Below are positions 10,751-20,716 of a stretch of DNA of 64,000 nt, piece by piece. Within the stretch, counting starts at the first letter, position 1, and every line of letters begins with the position of its first letter. The position numbers were made by a program, and so were the translations under genes. The notes under the pieces are model-generated. The model did not search any database. It saw only the letters and a list, made by a program, of their open reading frames with translations, and was not told the origin of the DNA. This DNA is from Saccharomycopsis malanga (taxonomy: Eukaryota > Ascomycota > Saccharomycetes > Ascoideales > Saccharomycopsidaceae): the NCBI GenBank assembly GCA_004014935.1, contig CP025325.1, positions 372,001 to 436,000 on the forward strand, written 5' to 3'.

Positions 10751-12394
10751 TCATGGCTTACATCTACCAGTAAATCTCGGATACAAAGAACAATCTCTCA
10801 CAGTAAATCTTTTGCACAACCAAGCCAAGATTCTTTCAGTACCCAAACCGTAACCACCATGAGGACAAGTGCCGTACTTTCTTTGATCGCTAAACCAATA
10901 ATAGGCCGCGGAATCGATGCCTTCTCTTTTGAAACCGGCCAACAATTCGGACAAGTCGTCGATTCTCATGGAACCACCGGTGATTTCACCGACTGTAGGC
11001 ATCAAAACGTCGACGGATTCGGTGACTCTTGGATCGTCTTTACATTTTTTCATATAAAAGGACTTGATTTCTACGGGGAAACGGGTCAACAAGACCGGAA
11101 CGCCCATTGCGTCGACCATTTTGCGTTCTGCGGCCTCTGCAATGTCGTCGCCAAACTTGAACTCCTCGTCGTCCTCGTTTTTGATGCCGTGCTGGTTCAA
11201 CCAGTCCAAGGCATGGATGTACTGCAATCTTTTGAAGGGCAACTGGGGGGCCACAAAGTCCGGATGCAACTGCTTGACGAGCGGGCCGGCCACAGGGTCG
11301 TTCAAGACATAGTCGACGCTCTTTACGATGACGCGCTCGATGTGCAGAAGCAAGTCGTCGAACGTCAAGAAGGCCAACTCGGCCTCGATGTGGGTGTATT
11401 CGGACAAATGTCTTCTGGTGTGGGACTTTTCGGCCCGGAACGACTCCTGGATGCAGTAGACGTCGCCCAACGCAGGGAGGCATGTTTCCAAGTACAACTG
11501 CGACGACTGGGTCAAATATGCGTCCTGGTCGTAGTATTTGAGCCCAAACAACGTGGACCCGCCCTCGACCTGGGTCTGGACCATGCACGGAGGCGTCACT
11601 TCCGTCAACTGCTCCTCCTCGTACACCCTGCGGATGGCGCGGAGCAACGCAGCACGCACTTTCATCACCGCAGACAACGTCTCGCCCCGCAAGGCCAAGT
11701 GTCTTTGGTCGAGCAACAACGACGGGTCCGCCTTCTCCTGGACCTTGTTGGAGAAGGCCTCGTCGCCCGCCGGCGCGAGTCCGACCACCTCGTAGTAGTC
11801 GGCGACCAACTCCACGCCCTGCGGGCCGCTTTTGCCTTGCGGCAACTGCTCCACCGTCCCGTACACCGTCACTGTCGTCTCCAACGTCAACGTGCTCGTC
11901 TGGTACGCGTCCGCCAAGTCCCCGGTCAAAAGCACCTGCACGTACTGTGTCCCGTCCCTAAGAACAATGAACGCCTTGCTCTTTTGGGCCCGGAGACGGT
12001 GGATCCACCCGTGCACCACCACCCGCTTGCCAATGTGGCTTGTGATGTCCCGCAACTTGGTCTTCTGCGCCGCTGGAAGGCTGTCGTCCCGCACGATTTG
12101 GATGTTCAATGCTGCCGTTTGCTTTGCCAAGTCGTCCGCCGCCTTCTTTTGCTTCTGCTCCTCCAAAACCTTTTGTTTCTCCGCCTTTTTCTTCAATCCC
12201 AACGCGCCTTTCTTCGCCTTCTTCAATGCTGACGCACTGAGCTCAACATACCCTCCTTCTGCTTCGCTGTACACCATCACCTGTGAGTCCTCCTGCATGT
12301 ATACGGCGTACGCAGCACTCCGGTACGGATGCTCCCGCGACCCGTCACGGTCCGCCGCGTCATCTCCGGTCTTGTCACTAACATAAACCGACAT
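10751..12394 (-). CDS. DED81: Cytosolic asparaginyl-tRNA synthetase
   Basis: A 547-residue class IIb synthetase that charges tRNA-Asn. The N-terminal ~100 residues match the eukaryotic AsnRS extension (SREHPYRSAAYAVYM, ELSASALKKAKKG and a Lys/Gln-rich helix). Next come the OB-fold anticodon domain (VVVHGWIHRLRAQKSKAFIVLRDG), motif 2 (FRAEKSHTRRHLSEYTHIEAELAF) and motif 3 (GYGLGTERILAWLC). The frame is open upstream without ATG until 12403 and 12394. I chose 12394 because MSVYVSDKTG aligns with the yeast Ded81 N-terminus; 12403 would add three residues. It is transcribed divergently from ProRS. Confidence 0.95.
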   Translation of the reverse strand: MSVYVSDKTGDDAADRDGSREHPYRSAAYAVYMQEDSQVMVYSEAEGGYVELSASALKKAKKGALGLKKKAEKQKVLEEQKQKKAADDLAKQTAALNIQIVRDDSLPAAQKTKLRDITSHIGKRVVVHGWIHRLRAQKSKAFIVLRDGTQYVQVLLTGDLADAYQTSTLTLETTVTVYGTVEQLPQGKSGPQGVELVADYYEVVGLAPAGDEAFSNKVQEKADPSLLLDQRHLALRGETLSAVMKVRAALLRAIRRVYEEEQLTEVTPPCMVQTQVEGGSTLFGLKYYDQDAYLTQSSQLYLETCLPALGDVYCIQESFRAEKSHTRRHLSEYTHIEAELAFLTFDDLLLHIERVIVKSVDYVLNDPVAGPLVKQLHPDFVAPQLPFKRLQYIHALDWLNQHGIKNEDDEEFKFGDDIAEAAERKMVDAMGVPVLLTRFPVEIKSFYMKKCKDDPRVTESVDVLMPTVGEITGGSMRIDDLSELLAGFKREGIDSAAYYWFSDQRKYGTCPHGGYGLGTERILAWLCKRFTVRDCSLYPRFTGRCKP

Positions 12395-12614
12395 CTTTAT
12401 CATCTGTTGGTTCCTCCAGCAAAAAAAAACTCCCAATTCTCACCGCCAATCGGACCGCACCTCCCTTTTATACACCAAAAAAACCCAAAAAAAAATCTTG
12501 AAACTTTTCAGTCCGTTACCCGCACATGACAAATTTTCCATTTTGGTCCTAAATGTCCATAAGATGACGGGACTTTTCCCACCTATCGCGCTGTACGACT
12601 CGTCAAACCAAACA
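12395..12614. promoter_or_regulatory. Shared divergent promoter of AsnRS and ProRS
   Basis: Only 220 bp separate the chosen start codons of two cytosolic aminoacyl-tRNA synthetases on opposite strands. The interval includes an A-rich stretch (12421-12430 and 12480-12495). I see no certain binding site. An in-frame ATG at 12564 could lengthen ProRS and shrink this region. Confidence 0.6.
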
Positions 12615-14654
12615 ATGTCGTTAGAAAACGCTCTTTCTGTGCTTTCGTTGGCCGCGGCGCTGCCTGCAGGCGCTGTTCCTGCCAAGTCGCTTGTCTTCAA
12701 GGAGAAAAAGTCCGGCTCCCCTGTGGTGCTTATTGCCTTGACATCCACCCAAACAGACTCTAAAACCGTAGCCAAGAGCGTTTCCGGCAAGGAAGTGCGT
12801 CTTGCTGCTGATGCTTTTGTTGCAGAGCACTTTGGCGTTGCTGCAAAGCAGTTTTCTGTAGCCAGCATCAATGCTGCTCATGCTGGCAACTATAAAATTG
12901 TTTTGGACGCTAACATTACCAAATTGGACGAGAATGCTGCATTGATCTTGTCTAATGAGACCGCTAAACTCGTTATTGAAGCTGGAAAATTGGTCCAATG
13001 GCTTAATTCCACCGGAATCGACATTGTTGAGGTCGATTTTGCCGCTCCTGCCGCTCCTGCTGCTCCTGCCGCTCCTGCGGCCCCAAAAAAAGCAGCCAAA
13101 AAGACAGACTCTGCAAAGCTTGACGACGCAAAGCTTATCGGCATCACTGTCGACAAGTTTAAAGATTTCCCAAATTGGTACTCGCAAATCCTCACCAAGG
13201 GCGAAATGTTGGACTATTACGACGTTTCTGGATGCTACATCTTGCGTCCTGCGTCATACTCCATCTGGGAAAAGATCCAGGCGTTTTTCGACGCCAAAAT
13301 CAAGAGCATCGGCGTCCAGAACGCATATTTCCCAATGTTTGTCTCGTCAAGGGTCTTGGAAAAGGAAAAAGACCACATCGAGGGGTTTGCCCCGGAAGTT
13401 GCCTGGGTCACACGTGCCGGCCAGTCGGAATTGGACCAGCCAATTGCCATCCGGCCAACGTCGGAAACCGTCATGTATCCGTACTATGCTCGCTGGATCC
13501 GGTCGCACCGCGACTTGCCGCTCAAATTGAACCAGTGGAACAGCGTTGTGCGCTGGGAGTTCAAACACCCGCAACCGTTCCTCCGGACGCGTGAGTTCTT
13601 GTGGCAAGAGGGCCACACGGCGCATCTTGATGCCGAGGGCGCGGAACAAGAGGTGATGGACATTTTGCGGTACTACCAGGCCGTCTACGAGGAGTTGCTT
13701 GCCGTCCCGGTTGTTCCGGGCCGCAAGACCGAGAAGGAGAAGTTTGCCGGGGGCGCCTACACCACCACCGTCGAGGGCTACATTCCGGCCACGGGCCGCG
13801 GTATCCAGGGCGCCACGTCACACCACTTGGGCCAGAACTTTTCCCGCATGTTCGGCATCGAGGTCGAGGACCCTCGGGGCCGCGAGTATCCAAAGGTCCA
13901 CGTGTGGCAGAACTCCTGGGGTTTGTCCACTCGTGTCATTGGCGTCATGGTCATGGTCCATTCCGACAACAGAGGCTTGGTCATCCCTCCAAGAGTCGCC
14001 CAGCACCAGGCTGTGGTCATTCCGGTCGGAATCACCAACAAAACGTCTCCGGAAACCGTTTCCCGTATTTCGGAGGTTGCCCAGTCCGTCGAAAACCGAC
14101 TTTCCGCGGCCGGGGTCCGGGCCGTCGGCGATTACCGTACCAACTACTCTCCGGGCTGGAAATTCTCCGACTGGGAGTTGAAAGGTGTGCCAATCCGCGT
14201 GGAATTGGGTCCAAAAGACTTGGAAAAACAGTCCGTCACTGTGGTTCGCCGTAACGATAATAAGAAATACAATGTTTCGTTGGACAATTTGGAAACCGAA
14301 ATTGCCCAAATCTTGGAAACTTTGCAAAAAGATTTGTTCCTTGCTGCCAAAGAAAAGTTTGATTCTCATAGAATCATTGTCGAGAACTGGGACGACTTTG
14401 TTCCTGCTTTGAACAACAAAAACGTCATTTTGGCTCCTTGGTGTGGTGTCCTTGAATGCGAGGAGGATATCAAAGATTCTAGCGCTAAAAAAGCTGAAGA
14501 AGAGTCTGAAGAAGAAGCTGACGATAAAGCCCCAAGTATGGGTGCTAAGAGTTTGTGTATTCCATTTGAACAACCAGAGTTGAAGGAAGGAACAAAATGT
14601 GTCAAGTGTGGCAAATTGGCTGTCAATTATACCATGTTTGGCAGATCCTATTAG
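12615..14654 (+). CDS. Cytosolic prolyl-tRNA synthetase (YHR020W type)
   Basis: A 679-residue class II ProRS that attaches proline to tRNA-Pro. Residues 1-150 form a YbaK/INS-like editing-type domain. An Ala-Pro repeat linker (PAAPAAPAAPAAPKKAAKK) follows. The catalytic core has motif 2 (RWEFKHPQPFLRTREFLWQEGHTAH) and motif 3 (NRGLVIPPRVAQHQAVVIPVG). The C-terminus is the eukaryote/archaea-type Zn-binding tail with CVKCGKLA and the conserved final Tyr (MFGRSY). The frame is open from a TTG at 12498. I prefer ATG 12615 (MSLENALSVLSL), which matches the yeast start; ATG 12564 is possible and would add 17 residues. Confidence 0.94.
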   Translation: MSLENALSVLSLAAALPAGAVPAKSLVFKEKKSGSPVVLIALTSTQTDSKTVAKSVSGKEVRLAADAFVAEHFGVAAKQFSVASINAAHAGNYKIVLDANITKLDENAALILSNETAKLVIEAGKLVQWLNSTGIDIVEVDFAAPAAPAAPAAPAAPKKAAKKTDSAKLDDAKLIGITVDKFKDFPNWYSQILTKGEMLDYYDVSGCYILRPASYSIWEKIQAFFDAKIKSIGVQNAYFPMFVSSRVLEKEKDHIEGFAPEVAWVTRAGQSELDQPIAIRPTSETVMYPYYARWIRSHRDLPLKLNQWNSVVRWEFKHPQPFLRTREFLWQEGHTAHLDAEGAEQEVMDILRYYQAVYEELLAVPVVPGRKTEKEKFAGGAYTTTVEGYIPATGRGIQGATSHHLGQNFSRMFGIEVEDPRGREYPKVHVWQNSWGLSTRVIGVMVMVHSDNRGLVIPPRVAQHQAVVIPVGITNKTSPETVSRISEVAQSVENRLSAAGVRAVGDYRTNYSPGWKFSDWELKGVPIRVELGPKDLEKQSVTVVRRNDNKKYNVSLDNLETEIAQILETLQKDLFLAAKEKFDSHRIIVENWDDFVPALNNKNVILAPWCGVLECEEDIKDSSAKKAEEESEEEADDKAPSMGAKSLCIPFEQPELKEGTKCVKCGKLAVNYTMFGRSY

Positions 14655-14794
14655 TTTTTGCATTTTGCTATATATAGTTGCTAGTAGTAGATTAATAAAT
14701 TGTGACTGAATATATAATTGTTTGTTACTTGCGGTGCTTGTTAGTGGTGCTATTGGTTTGTAGTGAGTTTGGTATTGCGGTAAAGGGTTAGTCA

Positions 14795-15125
14795 ATTTGT
14801 TATTGGATTGTTATTGGATTGTTATTGGATAGTTATTGGATAGTTTTAATATTATTGTGCTTATTGGATTGTTGAGTATTATGGTGCTTATTGGGTAGTT
14901 TGACTATTGTGTTTCTTATTGGTTAGTTTGACTATTATGGTTCTTATTGGATGGTTCAGCTATTTTGGTGCTTACTGGATGGTTTGAATATTATAGTATT
15001 TATTGCATAGTTTTAATATTATTCTGCTTATTGGATGGTTTGAATATTATGGTACTTGTTGGATAGTTTAAATATTATGGTGCTTATTGCATAGTTTAAG
15101 TAATATGGTACTTGTTGGAAATTTT
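14795..15125. repeat. Degenerate short tandem repeats (TTATTGGATAGTTT family)
   Basis: The motif TTATTGGATRGTTTRAATATTATGGTGC recurs about nine to ten times at spacings of roughly 12-45 bp, with substitutions in each copy. Confidence 0.75.
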
Positions 15126-15179
15126 GGGTTTTGTTCAAATACATTAAAATTCTCAACATGAAGGAAATGCTAAATGGAC

Positions 15180-15760
15180 AAGAGTAGCACTCACGGCTAT
15201 AGTGCTTTTTATTTCAAAGTTTCTCTAGTTGGTAAATTGACACTTTCAAGGTTATCGCAAAAACGCCTAATAATGTATAGTGTTTCCTGTTTATAGCGCT
15301 TATTGCATTGTAAAGCTCAAAACTTCATAGCGCTCAATACTTTATGATGCTTAGTAGATGATGAAAGCACTATTTTTTTGATGGCTCTTAAACTATCATA
15401 AGACTTCAAGTCCATTACAATAACGCCTAATAATTTATAGGGTTCTCATTTTATAGCGCGTATTGCGTTATAAAGCTTAATAATTCATAATGCTCAATAC
15501 TTTATAATGCTTGGTAGATTATGAAAGCGCTATTTCATAGCCTTTTTAGTTGTTAAGTCGGCACTCCAAGTTTATCACCATAACACTTAGTGGTATATAG
15601 TGTTTTTATTCATAGCGCTTATTGCATTGTAGAGCTTAAGAACTTATAGCGCTTATTGCATTGTAAAGCTCAAAACTTCATAGCGCTCAATACTTTATAT
15701 TGCTTGGTAGATTATGAAAGCACTATTTTTTTGATGGCTCTTAAAATATCACAAAAATTG
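15180..15760. repeat. ~160-bp tandem satellite-like array
   Basis: The block TTATAGCGCTTATTGCATTGTAAAG, followed by CATAGCGCTCAATACTTTAT and TGAAAGCRCTATTT, begins at about 15291, 15451 and 15610. These are spacings of 160 and 159 bp. A further internally duplicated half unit starts at about 15641. The inter-block sequence (AACGCCTAATAAT...TATAGTGTTT) is also shared. The array is AT-rich and non-coding. Confidence 0.8.
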
Positions 15761-16962
15761 TCAACATTTCACAACTTGATACTTTGCAATATCATGTCAT
15801 ATTTTATATTAACTGTTAGTATAAGTCTTGGTGCTTTTTAATAGTGGACCATATACTATAACGCGTGGGAATGTGCAACAATTTACCCATTCCAATATCG
15901 CATACTACCGTCAAACAGCTTTAAAGTAGCGCTACTACAAACTGTTTTTTCTCTTTTTCTCTTTCGTTTCAGTTTAAATATGATAAGCAAGAATTATACA
16001 GTATTTTTTCAACTTTAACTACGGTAATGCTAACATAATTAAATACGAAACATGCCCTAAGTTGTAGAAAACAATTGCGTTTTGCCACTTAACTGGCAAG
16101 TCATGCTCCATGAATCTCAATTCCTCCTAAAAGTTATGGAATTTTGCAAAGACTAACGGCAAAAGGCAATTTCAAGAAGAGTTTCGATTGAAAAGTGGCG
16201 CGAGAATAGTAGCGTATATGAATACTAATGAGTCTTTACTCGCTTAAAAGCGTTGTGCGCAAAAACTGGCTAATTGTAGCATCAACCCTTATTGTAATTT
16301 CAATCCATTTTGCTCTAAAATACTGCCAAAACCAGTTAATAAGAATAACCTCCCTCAAATACTAGGCCATGTTGTACCTTTATCTTATAGTATGCAGCCG
16401 AAACGGGATGCATACGGCCGGGTAATGCCAAATGATAATCTGGCATGTTTGGGTAGGTTATGATCCCAGCTTGGAAATTTTGCCTTTTGAAAAAAATTTA
16501 AGGTCCTTGGTTCAATTCCCAAGAGGAACATTGTCTTATGAAAGAGTAAATATTTTTAAGGGGATTCGTCATGGATTTTAGAAACTTTTCAACGATGTTA
16601 CCATTATTATATATTAGATTTTTTTGTAAACATGTGAGTATTGTTTGTTTATTGGTTTGAGCTTGGTACTTGTCAATATTTTTGAGCGTATCGAATTTTT
16701 TGGCAATTTTGGTTAGGCTAGACTATGATATAAGGATAATATCATATATTTGGAGACCAGTAGATGTTAGTTTTGTATATACAAGCCAGGTCTTTTTCTG
16801 TGAGAGTATGTTGTACTATTTTGCCAGGCTCTCTTCTCTTTTACAAAAGTTTGCTACACTTTTTTGCCAGGCTCTCTTCTCTGAAAGTATACTATTCTTC
16901 CAGGCCATATTACACAGACAAGAAACATTGAACAATCAATTTACAATATTTAATTGAAAAGA

Positions 16963-17022
16963 CCACTGGGCCATTTGGCTCAGTGGTCCGTGCTCTCGAA
17001 GAAGAGAAAAACAAGACATAAT
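16963..17022 (+). mobile_element. SINE-A head fragment
   Basis: It has the head CCACTGGGCCATTTGGCTCAGTGGTCCGTGCTCTCGAAGAAG and then breaks off into the octanucleotide repeat. Confidence 0.8.
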
Positions 17023-17036
17023 CACCAAAATTTACT

Positions 17037-17512
17037 CATAATATAATAATATAATAATATAATAATATAATAATATAATAATATAATAATATAATAATAT
17101 AATAATATAATATAATAATATAATAATATAATAATATAATAATATAATAATATAATAATATAATAATATAATAATATAATAATATAATAATATAATAATA
17201 TAATAATATAATAATATAATAATATAATAATATAATAATATAATAATATAATAATATAATAATATAATAATATAATAATATAATAATATAATAATATAAT
17301 AATATAATAATATAATAATATAATAATATAATAATATAATAATATAATAATATAATAATATAATAATATAATAATATAATAATATAATAATATAATAATA
17401 TAATAATATAATAATATAATAATATAATAATATAATAATATAATAATATAATAATATAATAATATAATAATATAATAATATAATAATATAATAATATAAT
17501 AATATAATAATA
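17037..17512. repeat. Octanucleotide (ATAATAAT)n repeat, about 59 units
   Basis: A pure 8-bp repeat of about 476 bp with one shortened unit near 17107-17115. It ends at 17513-17530 in the reverse complement of the SINE-A 3' end (ATCATATATTTCAAGCCCAGT). It is therefore best read as the expanded tail of a minus-strand SINE-A. All hydrophobic ORFs called inside it are repeat artefacts. Confidence 0.95.
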
Positions 17513-17537
17513 TCATATATTTCAAGCCCAGTGGCCA

Positions 17538-17558
17538 ATTACTCATAATATGAGTAAT
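17538..17558. promoter_or_regulatory. Inverted repeat upstream of ARG4
   Basis: ATTACTCAT and ATGAGTAAT flank a 3-bp centre, about 140 bp before the ARG4 start. TGAGT is a Gcn4 half-site, so this could be an amino-acid-control element, but neither half is the full TGAGTCA. Speculative. Confidence 0.3.
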
Positions 17559-17697
17559 AAGATAGACATGCATCGCCATGCATCGCCATGCATCATTACA
17601 AGTGACTAATCGGATGATTTCTACAAGATAAATAGGGCAGAATGAGCAGCAATTTTCACAAAAAAGTGGGATATAAGCATAATCAAGACTAGAGATA

Positions 17698-19086
17698 ATG
17701 AGTGACAAGCCGGTTGAGCAACGTTTATGGGGAGGCCGATTCACGGGGGCCACAGATCCGTTGATGGATTTGTATAATGCGTCACTTCCGTATGATAAGA
17801 AAATGTACCGAGCAGATCTTGAGGGAACCAAAGTATATACTGAAGGGTTGGAGAAGCTCGGACTTATTACGAAAAGGGAGTTGGAGACGATCCACGGGGG
17901 CTTGGAAGTGATTGGGCAAGAGTGGGCCAGCAATAAGTTTGTAGAAAAGCCGGGAGATGAAGATATTCACACGGCCAATGAAAGACGATTAGGAGAGATT
18001 ATTGGCAAAGATATTGCGGGAAAAGTGCACACTGGGAGAAGCAGAAATGACCAGGTTGCTACAGATATGCGGATCTACGTAAGAGAGCAGTTGCAGAAGC
18101 TCGAGCAGTTTCTTATTGAGTTTATCAATGCCATTGTGAAAAGAGCAAAAAGCGAAATCGACTACTTGATGCCCGGCTACACCCATTTGCAGAAGGCACA
18201 GCCTATCCGATGGGCCCACTGGCTCAGCAGCTACGCCACGTATTTTGCAGAGGATTTGAAGCGGTTGAGACAGATTGTGGCCCGGTTGAACGTCAGTCCG
18301 CTCGGAGCAGGTGCTTTGGCCGGCCATCCCTACGGAATCGACCGGGAGTACTTGGCGGAGCACTTGGGCTTTTCCGGGGTCATTGGCAACTCCTTGGCCG
18401 CAGTTTCCGACCGGGACTTCGTCGTGGAGACCTTGTTTTGGTCCACATTGTTCATGAACCATATCTCGCGTTTCTCCGAGGACTTGATCATTTACTCTAC
18501 GGGAGAGTTCGATTTTGTCCAGCTTTCGGACGCCTATTCCACGGGCTCGTCGCTCATGCCGCAGAAAAAGAACCCAGACTCCTTGGAGTTGTTGAGAGGA
18601 AAGTCCGGCAGAGTGTTTGGCTCCTTCTCCGGCTTCTTGATGTCCATCAAATCCATTCCGTCCACTTACAATAAAGATATGCAGGAGGACAAAGAGCCGC
18701 TTTTCGACGCCTTGACCACTGTGGAGCACTCCATTCTAATTGCCACTGGAGTTATCTCCACTTTGAAAGTCAAGCACAGCAACATGCTTGCTGCCTTAAC
18801 CATGGACATGTTGGCCACTGATTTGGCCGACTATTTGGTGAAAAAAGGCGTTCCGTTCAGAGAAACTCACCACATTTCCGGCGAATGTGTCCGAACCGCA
18901 GAACAACTCAATATTCCTTTAAATGCATTGTCCATTGATCAGTTTAAAAACATTGATGAAAGATTCGACAATGACGTCACCAAAGTCTTTGATTTCGAGG
19001 CTTCTGTTGAAAAAAGAACTAGTACTGGAGGAACTGCCAAACTGGCTGTCTTAAAACAACTCCAAACGTTGCTGGACCTCTTGTAG
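17698..19086 (+). CDS. ARG4: Argininosuccinate lyase
   Basis: A 462-residue cytosolic enzyme that splits argininosuccinate into arginine and fumarate, the last step of arginine synthesis. It starts [34 protein letters not shown] and has [31 protein letters not shown] and the fumarase-superfamily signature [12 protein letters not shown] (about 282-293), which carries the catalytic serine loop. Length and ends match the family. A long SINE-derived microsatellite ends only ~165 bp upstream, so the promoter is compressed between it and the ATG. Confidence 0.97.
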   Translation: MSDKPVEQRLWGGRFTGATDPLMDLYNASLPYDKKMYRADLEGTKVYTEGLEKLGLITKRELETIHGGLEVIGQEWASNKFVEKPGDEDIHTANERRLGEIIGKDIAGKVHTGRSRNDQVATDMRIYVREQLQKLEQFLIEFINAIVKRAKSEIDYLMPGYTHLQKAQPIRWAHWLSSYATYFAEDLKRLRQIVARLNVSPLGAGALAGHPYGIDREYLAEHLGFSGVIGNSLAAVSDRDFVVETLFWSTLFMNHISRFSEDLIIYSTGEFDFVQLSDAYSTGSSLMPQKKNPDSLELLRGKSGRVFGSFSGFLMSIKSIPSTYNKDMQEDKEPLFDALTTVEHSILIATGVISTLKVKHSNMLAALTMDMLATDLADYLVKKGVPFRETHHISGECVRTAEQLNIPLNALSIDQFKNIDERFDNDVTKVFDFEASVEKRTSTGGTAKLAVLKQLQTLLDLL

Positions 19087-19148
19087 GTGTTTACGCTTTG
19101 TTTACGCTTTGTTTGCACTCTGTTTATATTATAGTAGTTTAATGTGTT

Positions 19149-19300
19149 AGCCCGTGCTCTCAGGGAAGAGAACAGGGCCTGACATACTCTCAGACCTGGC
19201 CGACAGATAAACTCGAAACGGTTGGGTTTTACCAAGCCCCGTTGGTCAGGGCGCATATATACAAAACTGCCATGGACTGCGATCCAAAATATAAGTCTTG
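19149..19300 (+). mobile_element. SINE-A, degraded copy
   Basis: It shows GTGCTCTCAGGGAAGAGAACAGG, then GGGTTTTACCAAGCCCCGTTGG and CGCATATATACAAAACTG, with the final GGGCTTGAAATATAAG module mutated. Confidence 0.6.
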
Positions 19301-19439
19301 CAACTCTTTTCTTTCTCTATAGTATCTCTTCAATTACTCTTATCCACAGTTGATGGTCTATACATTATAGGTCCTGCACATATCACGCTGCTCCGCTGCT
19401 CCAATGTACCCTTCATGCGCATCTCACATGCCTCTCCCT

Positions 19440-19573
19440 CCGGCCTGAGCCAAAATCCCAATTTTGCCAAGGGGTTAATCAGGCATTTTCGGGATTTTTT
19501 TGAAAAAATCCAATTCGCGGCCTGTGTGATTCTGTGGGTTTATGTAGGTTTCTGCGTGGCGCTGCGAGGATTA
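19440..19573 (+). repeat. R3 dispersed hairpin repeat, copy b
   Basis: The core GCCAAGGGGTTAATCAGGC is flanked by arms AAAATCCC (19452-19459) and GGGATTTT (19491-19498). It resembles 41631-41770 beyond the hairpin as well (GCTGCGAGG near the end). Confidence 0.6.
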
Positions 19574-19810
19574 TATCCTGGATTTTGGAAGCATACAAGT
19601 ATCAATTAATAAAACTTTTTGATCATTTTCAAGTAAATTCATTAGGTGAGCAAGCCATACAGACGAGTTTCGTAGCCTAAATTTAATTTAGAACTCTATA
19701 TTTCATTAAATGGGCGAACAACCCTCAGCATGTAAACTCTTTTATCTATAAAAAGCAAGCATGGCTATATAAGTAGCTGAGCAAATGTCAAGGCGAATGT
19801 CGGGCACAAT

Positions 19811-20310
19811 TCAGATGTGTAAACTGGGCACAAGCGTTGTAGTGACCGTAGGATACGGTGTTATCTGCGGAGATTTGCCCTGAGTAAGTTGATGGGCCTC
19901 AGCACAAGCAGATGATGCACTGGAGATGATAGCTCGGTCAATTCCCAGAAGAGTTCTAATCTCACAAGGATTAGCGATTATCAGAGTTGACTGGAAGTTG
20001 AGGGTTGCAGTTGTGACTTTGTTTTCACCAAAAATGTCTTTTCTTTCAAAGAAAACTGATTGTTAGTTAGGTTGGTCATTTATATAATGTATTCTAGCCA
20101 AAGAGAAATTTTAAATGTCTACGTACCATATACTGCGCCCAAATAAGCACCTATTTTGACGTAGTTTCTCACCAATTCCGAGCCTTTTCCGCTAGACAAT
20201 TTAGGCAACGACCAGCGACGGTGCAATTCGCTACCTTTTTCTGTTTGGTTCATAGGAGCACCAAACACTGTCACCAAATCAAGCATCAAAAACATCCAAC
20301 TGAACAACAT
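19811..20310 (-). CDS. Small secreted protein, spliced, paralogue 1 (unknown family)
   Basis: Two exons: 20310-20127 and 20055-19811, joined across a 71-nt intron (5' GTACGT, branch ACTAAC, 3' CAG). They give 142 residues with no internal stop. Residues 1-18 are a signal peptide (MLFSWMFLMLDLVTVFGA). The mature part holds KGSELVRNYVKIGAYLGAVY and, after the intron, NPCEIRTLLGI plus a second Cys (SSAC). It is homologous to the neighbouring divergent gene (EIGNYGVALA; DPCVLRTLSGI; SVLC), and the intron sits at the matching place in the same phase (1). The conservation of structure and frame supports a real gene. I recognise no family. It is probably secreted, with one disulfide. The function is unknown. 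Confidence 0.72.
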
Positions 20311-20716
20311 GTTATGCTTAGGCGTAGGAAATGTCGTAAGAAACGTCTTCTCCTCTCCCGTCCGGTCGCTGATTCTATCTATATAGCTCTACTGGGGTTT
20401 CCAGCCAGAGGCTGTTTGTTTGCCTTACAGCACACGTTGGCAGGCCATGTTGGGAAATAGTTGGTTGTGGGAATGTGCGTAGGCCGTATACTTTGGTGAT
20501 GCCGTTGACCGGTCACACGACTTGTATTCCTTCTAGGAAGCCACGTTGGTTACTCAGCCGTGCTAATTGCCATGGCAAGTAACGGCTTTGGTTTTGGAGA
20601 GTTTCATAATTTAGCTATTGATGTGTAGACTGTTTGGAATAAATATAAAATCTCAAGAAAACCCTGAATATGTAAATGGCACTAGCAACTTTTGGCTGTA
20701 AACGGTTTGATTCAAC
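20311..20716. promoter_or_regulatory. Divergent promoter between the paralogous secreted genes
   Basis: These 406 bp separate the two start codons. TATATAG near 20381 and AAATATAAAAT near 20641 are TATA-like, the latter about 75 bp before the plus-strand ATG. Nothing else is recognised. Confidence 0.45.

Larger units (their letters stand above)
14655..17697. other. 3-kb gene-free region with tandem arrays
   Basis: No protein gene is supported. It contains a degenerate array of short TTATTGGATRGTTT units, a ~160-bp unit array, a SINE-A head, a long octanucleotide repeat and the ARG4 promoter. A B-box-like GGTTCAATTCCC lies near 16509-16520, probably a tRNA-derived relic. The stretch 16560-16950 shows nothing I can name. 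Confidence 0.6.
19087..19810. other. Intergenic 3' of ARG4 with SINE-A relic and R3 copy
   Basis: A degraded SINE-A (about 19149-19300) is followed by R3 copy b (about 19440-19573). No gene is seen. Confidence 0.5.

Noticed and set aside
10859-12232. 457-residue plus-strand ORF
   Set aside because: It is antisense to the AsnRS gene, whose conserved motifs are on the minus strand.
17022-17933. Long ILLYYY-type ORFs on the minus strand
   Set aside because: They are pure translation of an 8-bp microsatellite.
17698-19086. Evidence for CUG-as-serine decoding
   Set aside because: CTG codons such as 19042-19044 fall at positions I cannot call invariant Leu or Ser, so the genetic code cannot be decided from this window alone.
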